Origin: Pseudomonadota bacterium
GTDB taxonomy: Bacteria; Pseudomonadota; Alphaproteobacteria; Caulobacterales; Caulobacteraceae
Length of the DNA: 23,879 nucleotides
Direction of reading: 5' to 3'
NCBI GenBank assembly: GCA_023390245.1
Contig: JAEWDF010000122.1
Location: forward strand, 1 to 23,879
Position numbers and translations under genes: made by a program. Under the pieces are notes generated by a model, which was not told where the DNA came from, did no database searches, and was given only the letters and a program-made list of their open reading frames with translations. Position 1 is the stretch's first letter. Every line of letters begins with the position of its first letter. This document shows, piece by piece, positions 1 to 6,293 of the stretch.

Positions 1-127
1 TGCCGCCGCCAGCCTTCGCAAGCGTGATCGTGATCGCAGCCGTCAGCGTCGTCTTGCCATGGTCAACGTGACCAATCGTGCCGATGTTGCAGTGCGGCTT
101 CGTGCGTTCGAACTTTTCCTTGGCCAT
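1..127 (-). CDS. tuf: Elongation factor Tu, N-terminal part (runs off the window)
   Basis: EF-Tu is the GTPase that delivers aminoacyl-tRNA to the ribosome in the cytoplasm. Reading the minus strand from ATG at 127-125 gives MAKEKFERTKPHCNIGTIGH followed by the P-loop GHVDHGKTT, which is the classic EF-Tu start. Only about 42 residues are inside the window and the rest lies beyond position 1. The gene follows tRNA-Tyr and tRNA-Gly on the same strand with no obvious promoter in the 62 bp between tRNA-Gly and the start codon, so it is probably co-transcribed with them. A purine-rich stretch suitable as a ribosome binding site lies just upstream of the start but is weak. Family assignment is certain. 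Whether this is tufA or tufB cannot be told from this fragment, although the tRNA context resembles the enterobacterial tufB operon. Confidence 0.97.
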   Translation of the reverse strand, partial: MAKEKFERTKPHCNIGTIGHVDHGKTTLTAAITITLAKAGGG

Positions 128-189
128 CGCCAAACTCCTGATAGCCCGGGTCCGTCAGCGGATGGGCGTGATGCTCATCTATAAAAACC

Positions 190-263
190 TGGAGCGGGTA
201 GACGGGATCGAACCGACATCCTCAGCTTGGAAGGCTGCTGCACTACCATTGTGCTATACCCGC
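190..263 (-). tRNA. tRNA-Gly (anticodon UCC)
   Basis: The minus strand from 263 reads a 7-bp acceptor stem GCGGGTA/TACCCGC, a D arm GCAC...GTGC, an anticodon loop CTTCCAA with anticodon TCC, and a T arm containing GGTTCGATCC. The discriminator T and a genomically encoded CCA (192-190) follow. All canonical arms are present, and the outermost anticodon-stem pair is a mismatch, as is common in Gly tRNAs. It lies between tRNA-Tyr and tuf. Confidence 0.96.
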
Positions 264-281
264 GCGGAGACTGCGGTAGCC

Positions 282-318
282 CCAGGGACGCCGCAGCCGA
301 TCCCATCCGGCGTCCTGG
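282..318 (-). other. Hairpin between tRNA-Tyr and tRNA-Gly
   Basis: The 77-nt spacer between the two tRNA genes contains an 11-bp stem (282-293 paired with 308-318, one bulged base) around a 14-nt loop. No T-tract follows on the minus strand, so it is more likely a structure in the precursor transcript (for example near RNase processing sites) than a terminator. The role is inferred. Confidence 0.4.
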
Positions 319-340
319 CCGCATCGGTCCGAAAAGCGCG

Positions 341-424
341 TGGTGGGGGAAGCAGGACTCGAACCTGCGAAGCTTACGCAGCGGATTTACAGTCCGCCCC
401 CTTTGCCGCTCGGGACATTCCCCC
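341..424 (-). tRNA. tRNA-Tyr (anticodon GUA)
   Basis: This is a class II tRNA of 84 nt with encoded CCA. The acceptor stem is GGGGGAA/TTCCCCC (424-418 with 351-345), the anticodon stem GCGGA/TCCGC encloses CTGTAAA (anticodon GTA), a long variable arm is present, and the T arm has GGTTCGAGTCC. Discriminator A at 344 and CCA at 343-341 follow. It is the first gene of the minus-strand tRNA-tuf transcript. Confidence 0.96.
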
Positions 425-568
425 AGCGCGCTGTTTCGAAACCGCCGGACCACTTCGTCCCCATCCTTTCGGAAGGGAAAGAAACAAAAGCCTTCGGCTC
501 GCCGCATCCCCTGGGATAGGAGGTGCGCCCAGACCCGAAAGCCCCTGGGGCTCCAAATCGGAGGGCGT

Positions 569-597
569 CTTATAGTGTCGTCGAAATCAGAACGCAA
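569..597 (-). promoter_or_regulatory. Promoter of the tRNA-Tyr/tRNA-Gly/tuf transcript
   Basis: On the minus strand there is a -35 box TTGCGT (597-592), exactly 17 bp of spacer, and a -10 box TATAAG (574-569). Transcription would start near 562, about 138 nt before tRNA-Tyr. The element covers the GTG start and first codons of the divergent rlmB. Box quality and spacing are good; activity is inferred. Confidence 0.65.
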
Positions 598-1462
598 CGA
601 CCGTAAAAGCGGGAAAAAACCGCCCTTCCAGGGCCGCTCCGGCGGCCCGCGCGAACGGGATGGAAAGCCCGCGCGGCAAGGCTTCCAGCCGCGCGACGAA
701 GCGCCTCGCCCAGCCCGCGCGTCCGACCGGCACAGGATCGACGCCGACAATTTCCTGTGGGGGCGGCACCCGGTCCTGGCGGCCCTGGCGAATCCCGCCC
801 GGCGCGGCATGGGCCGGCTGCTGGCCACGCCCGAGCGCGCCGCCGAGATCGAGGCCGGAAACCTGGCGCACGGCCACCGCATAGAGGTGGTGGATGGGCA
901 GGCCCTGACCCGCATGCTGCCGCCTGGGGCGGTGCATCAGGGCCTGGCCTTTAAGGTCCAGCCGCTGGAGGGCGTGACGCTGGAGGACCTGGCCGAGCCG
1001 GCAGAGGGCGTGATCGTCATGCTGGACCAGCTGACCGATCCCCAGAACGTCGGCGCCATCTTCCGCTCGGCCCTGGCCTTCGGCGCGCGCGGCGTCGTGG
1101 TGCAGGACCGGCACGCCCCGGCCCTGGCCGGCGTCCTGGCCAAGGCCGCCGTCGGCGCGACCGAGCGCCTGCCCCATGCGCGGGTGACGAACCTCAGCCG
1201 GGCGCTGGAGAGACTGGCCGACCTGGGCTGGCGCGCTGTCGGCCTGGACGGCGCGGGCGAGCAGACGCTGGAGGAAGCGCTGGACGGCGGACCCACCGTG
1301 CTGGTCATGGGCTCCGAAGGCGACGGCGTCCGCCGCCTGGTGGCCGAGCACTGCGACGTGCTGGCCCGCATCCCCATGCCCGGCGGCTTCGAGAGCCTGA
1401 ACGTGTCGAACGCCGCGGCGGTGGCGCTGTATGAGGCCTGCCGCGCGCGAAGGAAGGGCTAG
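575..1462 (+). CDS. rlmB: 23S rRNA (guanosine-2'-O-)-methyltransferase RlmB (SpoU/TrmH family)
   Basis: This enzyme transfers a methyl group from S-adenosylmethionine to the ribose 2'-OH of a conserved guanosine in 23S rRNA (G2251 in E. coli). The 295-residue protein has a basic disordered N-terminus of about 55 residues, then a substrate-binding domain opening with GRHPV (63-67). The SPOUT trefoil-knot domain follows with motif 1 DQLTDPQNVGAIFRSA (from 151), motif 2 MGSEGDGV (from 245) and motif 3 IPMPGGFESLNVSNA (from 266). I chose the GTG at 575 because GGAGGG (560-565) sits at ideal spacing and the open frame further upstream runs through the tRNA genes. The stop codon overlaps that of the convergent crotonase in a CTAG. 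Paralogous TrmH-family enzymes are the main alternative, but the GRHPV start favours RlmB. Confidence 0.88.
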   Translation: MSSKSERNDRKSGKKPPFQGRSGGPRERDGKPARQGFQPRDEAPRPARASDRHRIDADNFLWGRHPVLAALANPARRGMGRLLATPERAAEIEAGNLAHGHRIEVVDGQALTRMLPPGAVHQGLAFKVQPLEGVTLEDLAEPAEGVIVMLDQLTDPQNVGAIFRSALAFGARGVVVQDRHAPALAGVLAKAAVGATERLPHARVTNLSRALERLADLGWRAVGLDGAGEQTLEEALDGGPTVLVMGSEGDGVRRLVAEHCDVLARIPMPGGFESLNVSNAAAVALYEACRARRKG

Positions 1463-2358
1463 TTCGCCCAGTTCGGCGGGCGCTTTTCCAGGAAGGCGGC
1501 GACGCCCTCGCGGCCTTCCTCGGACACGCGGGCGCGGGCGATGCGGCGGGCTGTGTCGTCCAGCAGGCCGCCGTCGATCCGGTGATGAGCGATGTCGTGG
1601 ACCAGCCGCTTGGCGTCTCCCATGGCGCCGGGGGCGTTGGGCGACACGCTGTCGGACAGCATCTCGATGAAGGAGTCGACCGAGCCCTCCGGCAAGACCA
1701 TGTCGATCAGGCCGACGTGGGCGGCGTAGTCGGCGTCGAAGATGTTGCCGGTCAGGAACAGCTGACGGGCCCGGCGCGCGCCGATCGCCTCGATCACATA
1801 GGGGGCGATGGTCGCCGGAATCAGGCCCAGCTTGACCTCGGAGAAGGCGAAGCGCGTCCCCTCGACCGCCACGGCCATGTCGCAGGCGGCGACGATGCCG
1901 GCCCCGCCGCCCATGGCCGAGCCCTCGACCACCGCGACCGTCAGGGCCGGAACCTCGTGCAGCGCCTTCAGCATCCGCGCCAGGCCCAGGGCGTCGGTGC
2001 GGTTGTCCGCCTCCGACCAGCCGGCGGCGTCGCGCATCCAGTTCAGGTCGGCGCCGGCGCTGAACGTCCCGCCCGCACCGCGGATGAAGACCACCCGCAC
2101 CCGGTCGGCGCCGTGCAGGGTCTCGAACGCCTCGTGCAGGGCCGCGATGGTCGCGGCGTCGAAGGCGTTCTTCTTGTGCGGACGGTTGATGGTGACGAAG
2201 ACCACGCCGTCGGCGGTGGAATCGATGTGAACGAGGTCGTCGTCGGCGTCCGGGGCCGCGTCGGGCACCAGCGGATGGGCGATGGCGTTGATCTCGGCCG
2301 CTTCGGCGTCGGTGACGTCCAGGGCGTTCAAGTCGGCGTCGGTGGGTTTGTCGGCCAT
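1459..2358 (-). CDS. Enoyl-CoA hydratase/isomerase family protein, probable methylglutaconyl-CoA hydratase
   Basis: This is a crotonase-fold enzyme of 299 residues. The oxyanion-hole segments are visible as FSAGAD (99-104) and AMGGGAG (148-154). A Glu at 174 in SEVKLGLIPA matches the second catalytic Glu of crotonases, while the first Glu position is Gly, as I recall for bacterial LiuC-type methylglutaconyl-CoA hydratases. The motif SEVKLGLIPATIAPYV is typical of that subfamily. The N-terminus carries an unusual acidic extension of about 40 residues. The start ATG (2358) follows a GGAGA ribosome binding site. The methylcrotonyl-CoA carboxylase beta gene nearby on the same strand supports a role in leucine catabolism, hydrating 3-methylglutaconyl-CoA to HMG-CoA. 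Crotonase specificity is hard to read from sequence, so the substrate remains an inference. Confidence 0.8.
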   Translation of the reverse strand: MADKPTDADLNALDVTDAEAAEINAIAHPLVPDAAPDADDDLVHIDSTADGVVFVTINRPHKKNAFDAATIAALHEAFETLHGADRVRVVFIRGAGGTFSAGADLNWMRDAAGWSEADNRTDALGLARMLKALHEVPALTVAVVEGSAMGGGAGIVAACDMAVAVEGTRFAFSEVKLGLIPATIAPYVIEAIGARRARQLFLTGNIFDADYAAHVGLIDMVLPEGSVDSFIEMLSDSVSPNAPGAMGDAKRLVHDIAHHRIDGGLLDDTARRIARARVSEEGREGVAAFLEKRPPNWAN

Positions 2359-2424
2359 GCTGATCTCCTGCGGCTTGGTCGTCTATAACGCGCAGAGAGG
2401 CGAACTGAATACGGGGCCGATCCG

Positions 2425-2793
2425 ATGACGACCAGCGCGACCGACCGCATCCGCCGGACCAGCGTGGCGAGCGTGTACGTCCATTACGTCGCCAAGGCGG
2501 AAAGGAAGGGCCGGACGCGGGCCGAAGTGGATCAGGTCATGCGATGGCTGACCGGCTATTCGGACGCGCAGTTGCAGGCTATCCTGAAAGCGAAGACGGA
2601 CTTCGGGACCTTCTTCGCCGAAGCGCCGGCGCTGAACCCGCACCGCACCCTCATCACAGGATCGATCTGCGGCTATCGCGTCGAGGCCATCGAGGACGCC
2701 TTCATGCGCGAACTCCGCTACCTCGACAAACTCGTCGACGAACTGGCGAAGGGCAAGGCGATGGAGAAGATCCTGCGCGCGCCGCCGGCCTGA
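2425..2793 (+). CDS. DUF2200 family protein
   Basis: This is a small cytosolic protein of 122 residues that I recognise as DUF2200. Characteristic stretches are YVAKAERKGRT, WLTGY, FFAEAP, LNPHRTLITG, ICGYRVE and a highly conserved C-terminus YLDKLVDELAKGKAMEKILR. Its biochemical role is unknown. It is divergent from the crotonase gene (66-bp gap) and convergent with the carboxylase gene, and its TGA stop abuts the carboxylase stop in the hexamer TGATCA. It sits between two leucine-degradation genes on the opposite strand, which may be coincidental. There is no signal peptide or membrane segment. The ribosome binding site is weak (GGGGCCG). Length matches the family. Confidence 0.88.
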   Translation: MTTSATDRIRRTSVASVYVHYVAKAERKGRTRAEVDQVMRWLTGYSDAQLQAILKAKTDFGTFFAEAPALNPHRTLITGSICGYRVEAIEDAFMRELRYLDKLVDELAKGKAMEKILRAPPA

Positions 2794-4386
2794 TCACATC
2801 CGGAACACGCCGAAGCGCGTTTCCGGGATCGGCGCGTTCAGGCTGGCGCTGAGGGCCAGGCCCAGGACGTCGCGGGTCTGGGCGGGGTCGATGATTCCGT
2901 CATCCCACAGGCGGGCCGTGGCGTAGTAGGGATTGCCCTCGTCCTCGTATTTCTGGCGGATCGGGGCCTTGAAGGCCTCGGCCTGCTCGGGCGACCAGGT
3001 GTCCGCGTCGCGGTGGACGGTGGCCAGGACGCTGGCGGCCTGCTCGCCGCCCATGACGCTGATGCGGCTGTTGGGCCAGGTGAACAGGAAGCGCGGCGAA
3101 TAGGCCCGGCCGCACATGCCGTAGTTGCCCGCCCCGAACGATCCGCCGATCAGGACGGTGAACTTGGGGACCTCCGCGCTGGCCACGGCCGTCACCAGCT
3201 TGGCGCCGTCCTTGGCGATGCCGCCCGCCTCGTACTTGCCGCCGACCATGAAGCCCGAGATGTTCTGCAGGAACAGCAGCGGAATCTTGCGCTTGCAGGC
3301 CAGTTCGATGAAGTGCGCGCCCTTCTGCGCACTTTCGGAGAACAGCACGCCGTTGTTGGCCAGGATGGCGACCGGGTAGCCCCAGATGCGGGCGAAGCCG
3401 CAGACCAGGGTGGTCCCGTACAGCGCCTTGAACTCGTCGAAGTCCGAACCGTCGACGATGCGGGCGATGACCTCGCGCACGTCATAGGGCGCGCGCACAT
3501 CCTCGGGGATCAGGCCATAGAGCTCGGCCGGGTCGAAGGCGGGCGCGCGCGGCTCGCGCACCTCCAGCGGGATGTCCTTGGTGGTGTTCAGGTTGGCGAC
3601 GATGGCGCGCACGATCTCCAGCGCGTGCTCGTCGTTCTCGGCCACATGGTCGACCACGCCCGAGCGGCGGCCGTGGGTCTCGGCGCCGCCCAGCTCCTCG
3701 GCCGAGATCACTTCCCCGGTCGCCGCCTGGACCAGCGGCGGGCCGGCCAGGAAGATGGCGCCCTGGTTCCGAACGATCACCGTCTCGTCCGACATGGCCG
3801 GCACATAGGCGCCGCCGGCGGTGGACAGGCCCATGACGCAGGCGATCTGGGCGATGCCCTGCGCGCTCATCCGCGCCTGATTGAAGAAGATGCGGCCGAA
3901 GTGGTCGCGGTCGGGAAACACCTCGGCCTGGTGCGGCAGGTTGGCCCCGCCGGAATCGACCAGATAGACGCACGGCAGGCGGTTCTGCTCGGCGATCTCC
4001 TGGGCGCGCAGGTGCTTCTTGACCGTCATCGGGAAATAGGCGCCGCCCTTCACCGTCGGGTCGTTGGCGACGATCATCACCTCCCGGCCCGAGACGCGGC
4101 CGATGCCGGCGATGACGCCGGCGGCGGGCGCCGCGTCGTCATACATGCCGTTGGCGGCCAGCTGGCCGATCTCCAGGAAGGGCGAGCCGGGGTCCAGCAG
4201 GCGCTCGACGCGGTCGCGGGGCAGCAGCTTGCCGCGCGCGACGTGTCGCTCGCGCGACTTGTCCGATCCGCCGCGCGCGACCTGGGCCACGCGTGCGCGC
4301 AGATCATCGGCCAGGGCGCGATTGTGCGCGTGCAGGGACTTGTATTGCGGGCTCTGCGGATCGACCGCTGATGTCAGCTTCGGCAT
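2794..4386 (-). CDS. mccB: Methylcrotonyl-CoA carboxylase, carboxyltransferase (beta) subunit
   Basis: This subunit of the biotin-dependent carboxylase moves the carboxyl group from carboxybiotin to 3-methylcrotonyl-CoA in leucine catabolism. The 530 residues match the usual length for the beta subunit. The N-terminal half contains ERLLDPGSPFLEIG, a GVIAGIGRVSGREVMIVAND segment and YLVDSGGANLPHQ. The C-terminal half has FLQNISGFMVGGKYEAGGIA and GGSFGAGNYGMCGRAY followed by FTWPNSRISVMGGEQAA. Those signatures separate it from propionyl-CoA and acetyl-CoA carboxylase beta subunits. The biotin-carrying alpha subunit and isovaleryl-CoA dehydrogenase, often adjacent in liu clusters, are not in this window, so the holoenzyme must be completed from elsewhere. 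Geranyl-CoA carboxylase beta is the closest alternative. The start is the ATG at 4386. Confidence 0.9.
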   Translation of the reverse strand: MPKLTSAVDPQSPQYKSLHAHNRALADDLRARVAQVARGGSDKSRERHVARGKLLPRDRVERLLDPGSPFLEIGQLAANGMYDDAAPAAGVIAGIGRVSGREVMIVANDPTVKGGAYFPMTVKKHLRAQEIAEQNRLPCVYLVDSGGANLPHQAEVFPDRDHFGRIFFNQARMSAQGIAQIACVMGLSTAGGAYVPAMSDETVIVRNQGAIFLAGPPLVQAATGEVISAEELGGAETHGRRSGVVDHVAENDEHALEIVRAIVANLNTTKDIPLEVREPRAPAFDPAELYGLIPEDVRAPYDVREVIARIVDGSDFDEFKALYGTTLVCGFARIWGYPVAILANNGVLFSESAQKGAHFIELACKRKIPLLFLQNISGFMVGGKYEAGGIAKDGAKLVTAVASAEVPKFTVLIGGSFGAGNYGMCGRAYSPRFLFTWPNSRISVMGGEQAASVLATVHRDADTWSPEQAEAFKAPIRQKYEDEGNPYYATARLWDDGIIDPAQTRDVLGLALSASLNAPIPETRFGVFRM

Positions 4387-4392
4387 GGGCGT

Positions 4393-4421
4393 GGTTTAGG
4401 CGGGCGAACGAAACGCCACAA
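4393..4421 (-). promoter_or_regulatory. Candidate promoter of the carboxylase beta gene
   Basis: On the minus strand TTGTGG (4421-4416) and TAAACC (4398-4393) are separated by 17 bp. The predicted start of transcription would be at or next to the ATG (4386), implying a nearly leaderless mRNA. The -10 box is a poor match, so this is tentative. Confidence 0.3.
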
Positions 4422-4426
4422 GCGCC

Positions 4427-4590
4427 TCTCCCTCCCCGCTCCGGGGAGGGTGGTCGCATAGCGACCGGGTGGGGGCGGCCCGGCAAGGCCGCACTTGGCA
4501 TTGGCAAGACAAGTCTGCGGGGTTTCGCCCTACCCTCCCCACCCGACCTCGGCTGCGCCTCGGCCACCCTCCCCGGAGCGGGGAGGGAGA
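4427..4590. repeat. 164-bp intergenic element with perfect 27-bp terminal inverted repeats
   Basis: Positions 4427-4453 and 4564-4590 are exact reverse complements over 27 bp. Each end is itself a hairpin (CCCTCCCC, 5-nt loop, GGGGAGGG on the left at 4430-4450). A second inner pair, CGGGTGGGG (4466-4474) and CCCCACCCG (4537-4545), is also perfect. This architecture resembles the REP/MITE-like palindromes dispersed between genes in many high-GC alphaproteobacteria. No coding capacity is seen. It fills the gap between the divergent carboxylase and rpsF genes and may form a cruciform or a bidirectional structure in RNA. Dispersal elsewhere in the genome cannot be seen from this window. Confidence 0.85.
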
Positions 4591-4594
4591 AACG

Positions 4595-4623
4595 TTGCGC
4601 TGCGCGTCCTTTTCCCCTATAGG
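4595..4623 (+). promoter_or_regulatory. Promoter of the rpsF-rpsR-rplI operon
   Basis: TTGCGC (4595-4600), a 17-bp spacer and TATAGG (4618-4623) precede the ribosomal operon. It begins immediately after the inverted-repeat element and predicts a leader of roughly 134 nt. Spacing is ideal and box quality is fair. Confidence 0.55.
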
Positions 4624-4629
4624 CCCCGC

Positions 4630-4763
4630 CTTTCCAGGGCTTCGGTCCTGACGCGGAACGCCAAAGGGTTCGGACGCTCGGTCCGGCCGCCGCGCCAGGA
4701 GCCATCGTGGAGACCGACTTACCCGGTCGTTTCCGCGCCGACGCCCACAAGGGAGACTACCGC
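4630..4763 (+). promoter_or_regulatory. Leader of rpsF mRNA, possible autoregulatory structure
   Basis: The untranslated leader contains small hairpins, including GACCG (4712-4716) pairing with CGGTC (4724-4728) around a loop that ends in CC and is followed by CGGTCG. Many bacteria regulate rpsF operons through a leader motif bound by the S6:S18 complex. I cannot confirm the motif here, so the call is only that this leader is long enough and structured. A GGGAGA ribosome binding site precedes the ATG. Confidence 0.3.
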
Positions 4764-5138
4764 ATGGCTCTTTACGAGCACACGGTCATGACGCGCCAGG
4801 ACATCTCGGCGCAGCAGGCCGAAGCGCTGAACGACACCATCAAGGATCTGATCGTCGCCAACGGCGGCTCGGTCGCCAAGATCGAATACTGGGGTCTGCG
4901 CAACCTCACCTATCGCGTGAAGAAGAACCGCAAGGCTCACTATTCGCTGCTCGCCGTCGACGCCCCGCCCGCCGCCATGGCCGAGGTCGAGCGTCAGCTG
5001 TCGATCAACGAGGACGTGCTGCGCTGGCTGACGGTCAAGGTCGACGAACTGGACCTGGAGCTGTCGCCGCTGCTGGCCCGCCGCGAGCGTGAACGCGAAC
5101 GCGAGCGCGTCCGCGACGATGCCGACTCGGCCGAATAA
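4764..5138 (+). CDS. rpsF: 30S ribosomal protein S6
   Basis: S6 binds the central domain of 16S rRNA in the platform of the 30S subunit, as a heterodimer with S18. The 124-residue protein begins MALYEHTVMTRQDISAQQAE and contains the diagnostic GLRNLTYRVKKNRKAHY and INEDVLRWLTVKVDE. It ends in a highly charged tail with alternating Arg and Glu (about residues 107-116), which is an extension compared with short S6 proteins. The ATG at 4764 was chosen over an in-frame upstream ATG (4707) because GGGAG lies 8 nt before it and the family starts with M(A)LYEH. It is the first gene of the rpsF-rpsR-rplI operon, with a 12-nt gap to rpsR. Confidence 0.97.
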   Translation: MALYEHTVMTRQDISAQQAEALNDTIKDLIVANGGSVAKIEYWGLRNLTYRVKKNRKAHYSLLAVDAPPAAMAEVERQLSINEDVLRWLTVKVDELDLELSPLLARRERERERERVRDDADSAE

Positions 5139-5150
5139 GGAACCCGGAAC

Positions 5151-5426
5151 ATGACCGATACGACCGCCCCGACCCCGGGCGCCCCGGCCGGCTCCGGCCC
5201 GGCCCGCCGCCCCTTCTATCGTCGCCGCAAGGTGTGCCCGTTCTCGGGGGCCAACGCGCCGAAGATCGACTACAAGGACGTGAAGCTGCTGCAGCGCTAC
5301 GTCTCCGAACGCGGCAAGATCGTGCCTTCGCGCATCACCGCCGTCTCCCAGAAGAAGCAGCGCGAACTGGCCAAGGCCATCAAGCGCGCCCGCTATCTGG
5401 CCCTCCTGCCGTATGTGGTGAAGTAA
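5151..5426 (+). CDS. rpsR: 30S ribosomal protein S18
   Basis: S18 pairs with S6 on the platform of the small ribosomal subunit. The 91-residue protein has a Pro/Ala-rich N-terminal extension of about 20 residues, then RRPFYRRRKVCPFSG and the conserved core IDYKDVKLLQRYVSERGKI followed by PSRITAVSQKKQRELAKAIK and RARYLALLPYVV. Those blocks are unmistakable for the family. It is the second gene of the operon and is followed by rplI after a single base, so translation of L9 is probably coupled to it. Confidence 0.97.
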   Translation: MTDTTAPTPGAPAGSGPARRPFYRRRKVCPFSGANAPKIDYKDVKLLQRYVSERGKIVPSRITAVSQKKQRELAKAIKRARYLALLPYVVK

Positions 5427-5427
5427 G

Positions 5428-6012
5428 ATGAAGGTCGTTCTGCTGGAACGCGTCGAGAATCTCGGCGCCATCGGCGACGTCGTCTCCGTCAAGGACGGCT
5501 TCGCCCGCAACTTCCTTCTGCCGCGCGACAAGGCCCGCCGGGCCACCGCCGCCAACCTGAAGGCCTTCGAGCTCGACCGCGCCGCCATCGAGCAGCGCAA
5601 CGAGAAGAACAAGGCCGAGGCCCAGAAGATCGCCGACAAGATCGACGGCGAAACCTACGTCATGATCCGTCAGGCCGGCGAAACCGGCCAGCTGTACGGT
5701 TCGGTCGCGGGCCGCGACGTCGCCGAGGCCGTCCAGGCCGAAGGCGGCAAGGTCGAGCGTTCGCAGGTCGTGCTGAACACGGCCATCAAGACGCTGGGCG
5801 TCCACGAAGTGCTGGTCCGCCTGCACGCCGAGGTCTCGGCCACGGTCAAGATCAACATCGCCCGCTCGGCCGACGAAGCCGAGCGTCAGGCCAAGGGCGA
5901 GAACGTCATCGCCTCGCAGTTCGACGATGAGCGCCAGGCCGCCGAACAGGCCGCCCAGGAGCTGATCGAAGGCGGCGCCGGTCAACAGGAAGGCTTCGGC
6001 GACGAAGCCTGA
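5428..6012 (+). CDS. rplI: 50S ribosomal protein L9
   Basis: L9 binds 23S rRNA near the base of the L1 stalk and helps maintain reading frame. The N-terminal RNA-binding domain is clear: MKVVLLERVENLGAIGDVV, then VKDGFARNFLLPRDKARRAT. A long helix rich in Glu/Lys/Ala follows, and the C-terminal domain carries GSVAGRDVAEAV and KTLGVHEVLVRLHAEV. At 194 residues it is longer than the roughly 150-residue E. coli protein because of an acidic Gln/Glu/Gly-rich tail after about residue 155, a feature I recall in alphaproteobacterial L9. It is the last gene of the operon, and a strong terminator follows 22 nt after the stop. Confidence 0.97.
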   Translation: MKVVLLERVENLGAIGDVVSVKDGFARNFLLPRDKARRATAANLKAFELDRAAIEQRNEKNKAEAQKIADKIDGETYVMIRQAGETGQLYGSVAGRDVAEAVQAEGGKVERSQVVLNTAIKTLGVHEVLVRLHAEVSATVKINIARSADEAERQAKGENVIASQFDDERQAAEQAAQELIEGGAGQQEGFGDEA

Positions 6013-6034
6013 TCCGACCGGATCGACACGGAAC

Positions 6035-6067
6035 AGGGCGCGTCCTCCGGGACGCGCCCTTTTTCTT
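6035..6067 (+). terminator. Rho-independent terminator of the rpsF-rpsR-rplI operon
   Basis: A perfect 10-bp stem AGGGCGCGTC (6035-6044) and GACGCGCCCT (6051-6060) encloses the loop CTCCGG and runs into TTTTTCTTT. This is the best intrinsic terminator in the window. Confidence 0.92.
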
Positions 6068-6147
6068 TGGCGGATTTCAAGGCCCGCGCGGAGCGCGTCG
6101 TAAGCTTTTCTAAACCACGATCCAGAAAATCTGGCCCCATGGCCCGA

Positions 6148-6176
6148 TTGACGCGTCATGTCGTCGCCTCAATATC
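6148..6176 (+). promoter_or_regulatory. Candidate promoter of the TonB-dependent receptor gene
   Basis: TTGACG (6148-6153) is a near-perfect alphaproteobacterial -35 box. AATATC (6171-6176), 17 bp downstream, is a plausible -10, and CAATAT one base earlier is an alternative. Transcription would start near 6183 and yield a leader of about 200 nt before the receptor start. Confidence 0.45.
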
Positions 6177-6185
6177 GCCCCTGTT

Positions 6186-6293
6186 GCGGCGCGCCTCCCC
6201 TTGCGCCGCCTTCGGAGGGCGACATGCGCCACCATCATCCGCACCGGACCGCGATCCGGCGGCGACGGCGATGTCGCCGCGGCTGAGGCCGCG
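6186..6293 (+). promoter_or_regulatory. Structured leader upstream of the receptor (four hairpins)
   Basis: Four hairpins can be drawn in succession. They are GCGGCGC/GCGCCGC (6186-6209, 10-nt loop), CCGGA/TCCGG (6244-6259), GGCGAC/GTCGCC (6261-6278) and CGCGGC/GCCGCG with loop TGAG (6278-6293). The last two share base 6278. In GC-rich DNA some of this is expected by chance, but the run lies exactly between a good promoter and the receptor start and encloses the small ORF at 6224. No known riboswitch class was recognised; in particular I see no cobalamin box. The rest of the stretch 6065-6147 shows no feature. Confidence 0.35.
6224..6286 (+). CDS. Candidate 20-residue His/Arg-rich leader peptide
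   Basis: An ATG at 6224 is preceded by GGAGGG (6214-6219) at 4-nt spacing and opens a 20-codon frame ending in TGA at 6284-6286. The peptide starts MRHHHPHR and ends in a run of five Arg, a Cys and RRG. Four His fall in the first seven residues, and 8 of the last 13 residues are Arg. The stop codon lies in the loop of the 6278-6293 hairpin. This looks like a leader ORF whose translation could report on charged tRNA, ribosome stalling or metal. Chance is a serious alternative for so short a frame. No homologue is known to me. Confidence 0.3.
   Translation: MRHHHPHRTAIRRRRRCRRG

Noticed and set aside
227..574. N-terminal extension of RlmB to an ATG at 227
   Set aside because: The extension would be encoded across both tRNA genes. 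The GTG at 575 has its own GGAGGG ribosome binding site and gives the normal protein length.
3013..4371. Long open frame of about 450 codons antisense to the carboxylase beta gene
   Set aside because: Long antisense frames are expected opposite GC-rich genes. The translation is low complexity (Gly/Asp/His/Gln-rich) with no domain, and the sense gene is unmistakable.
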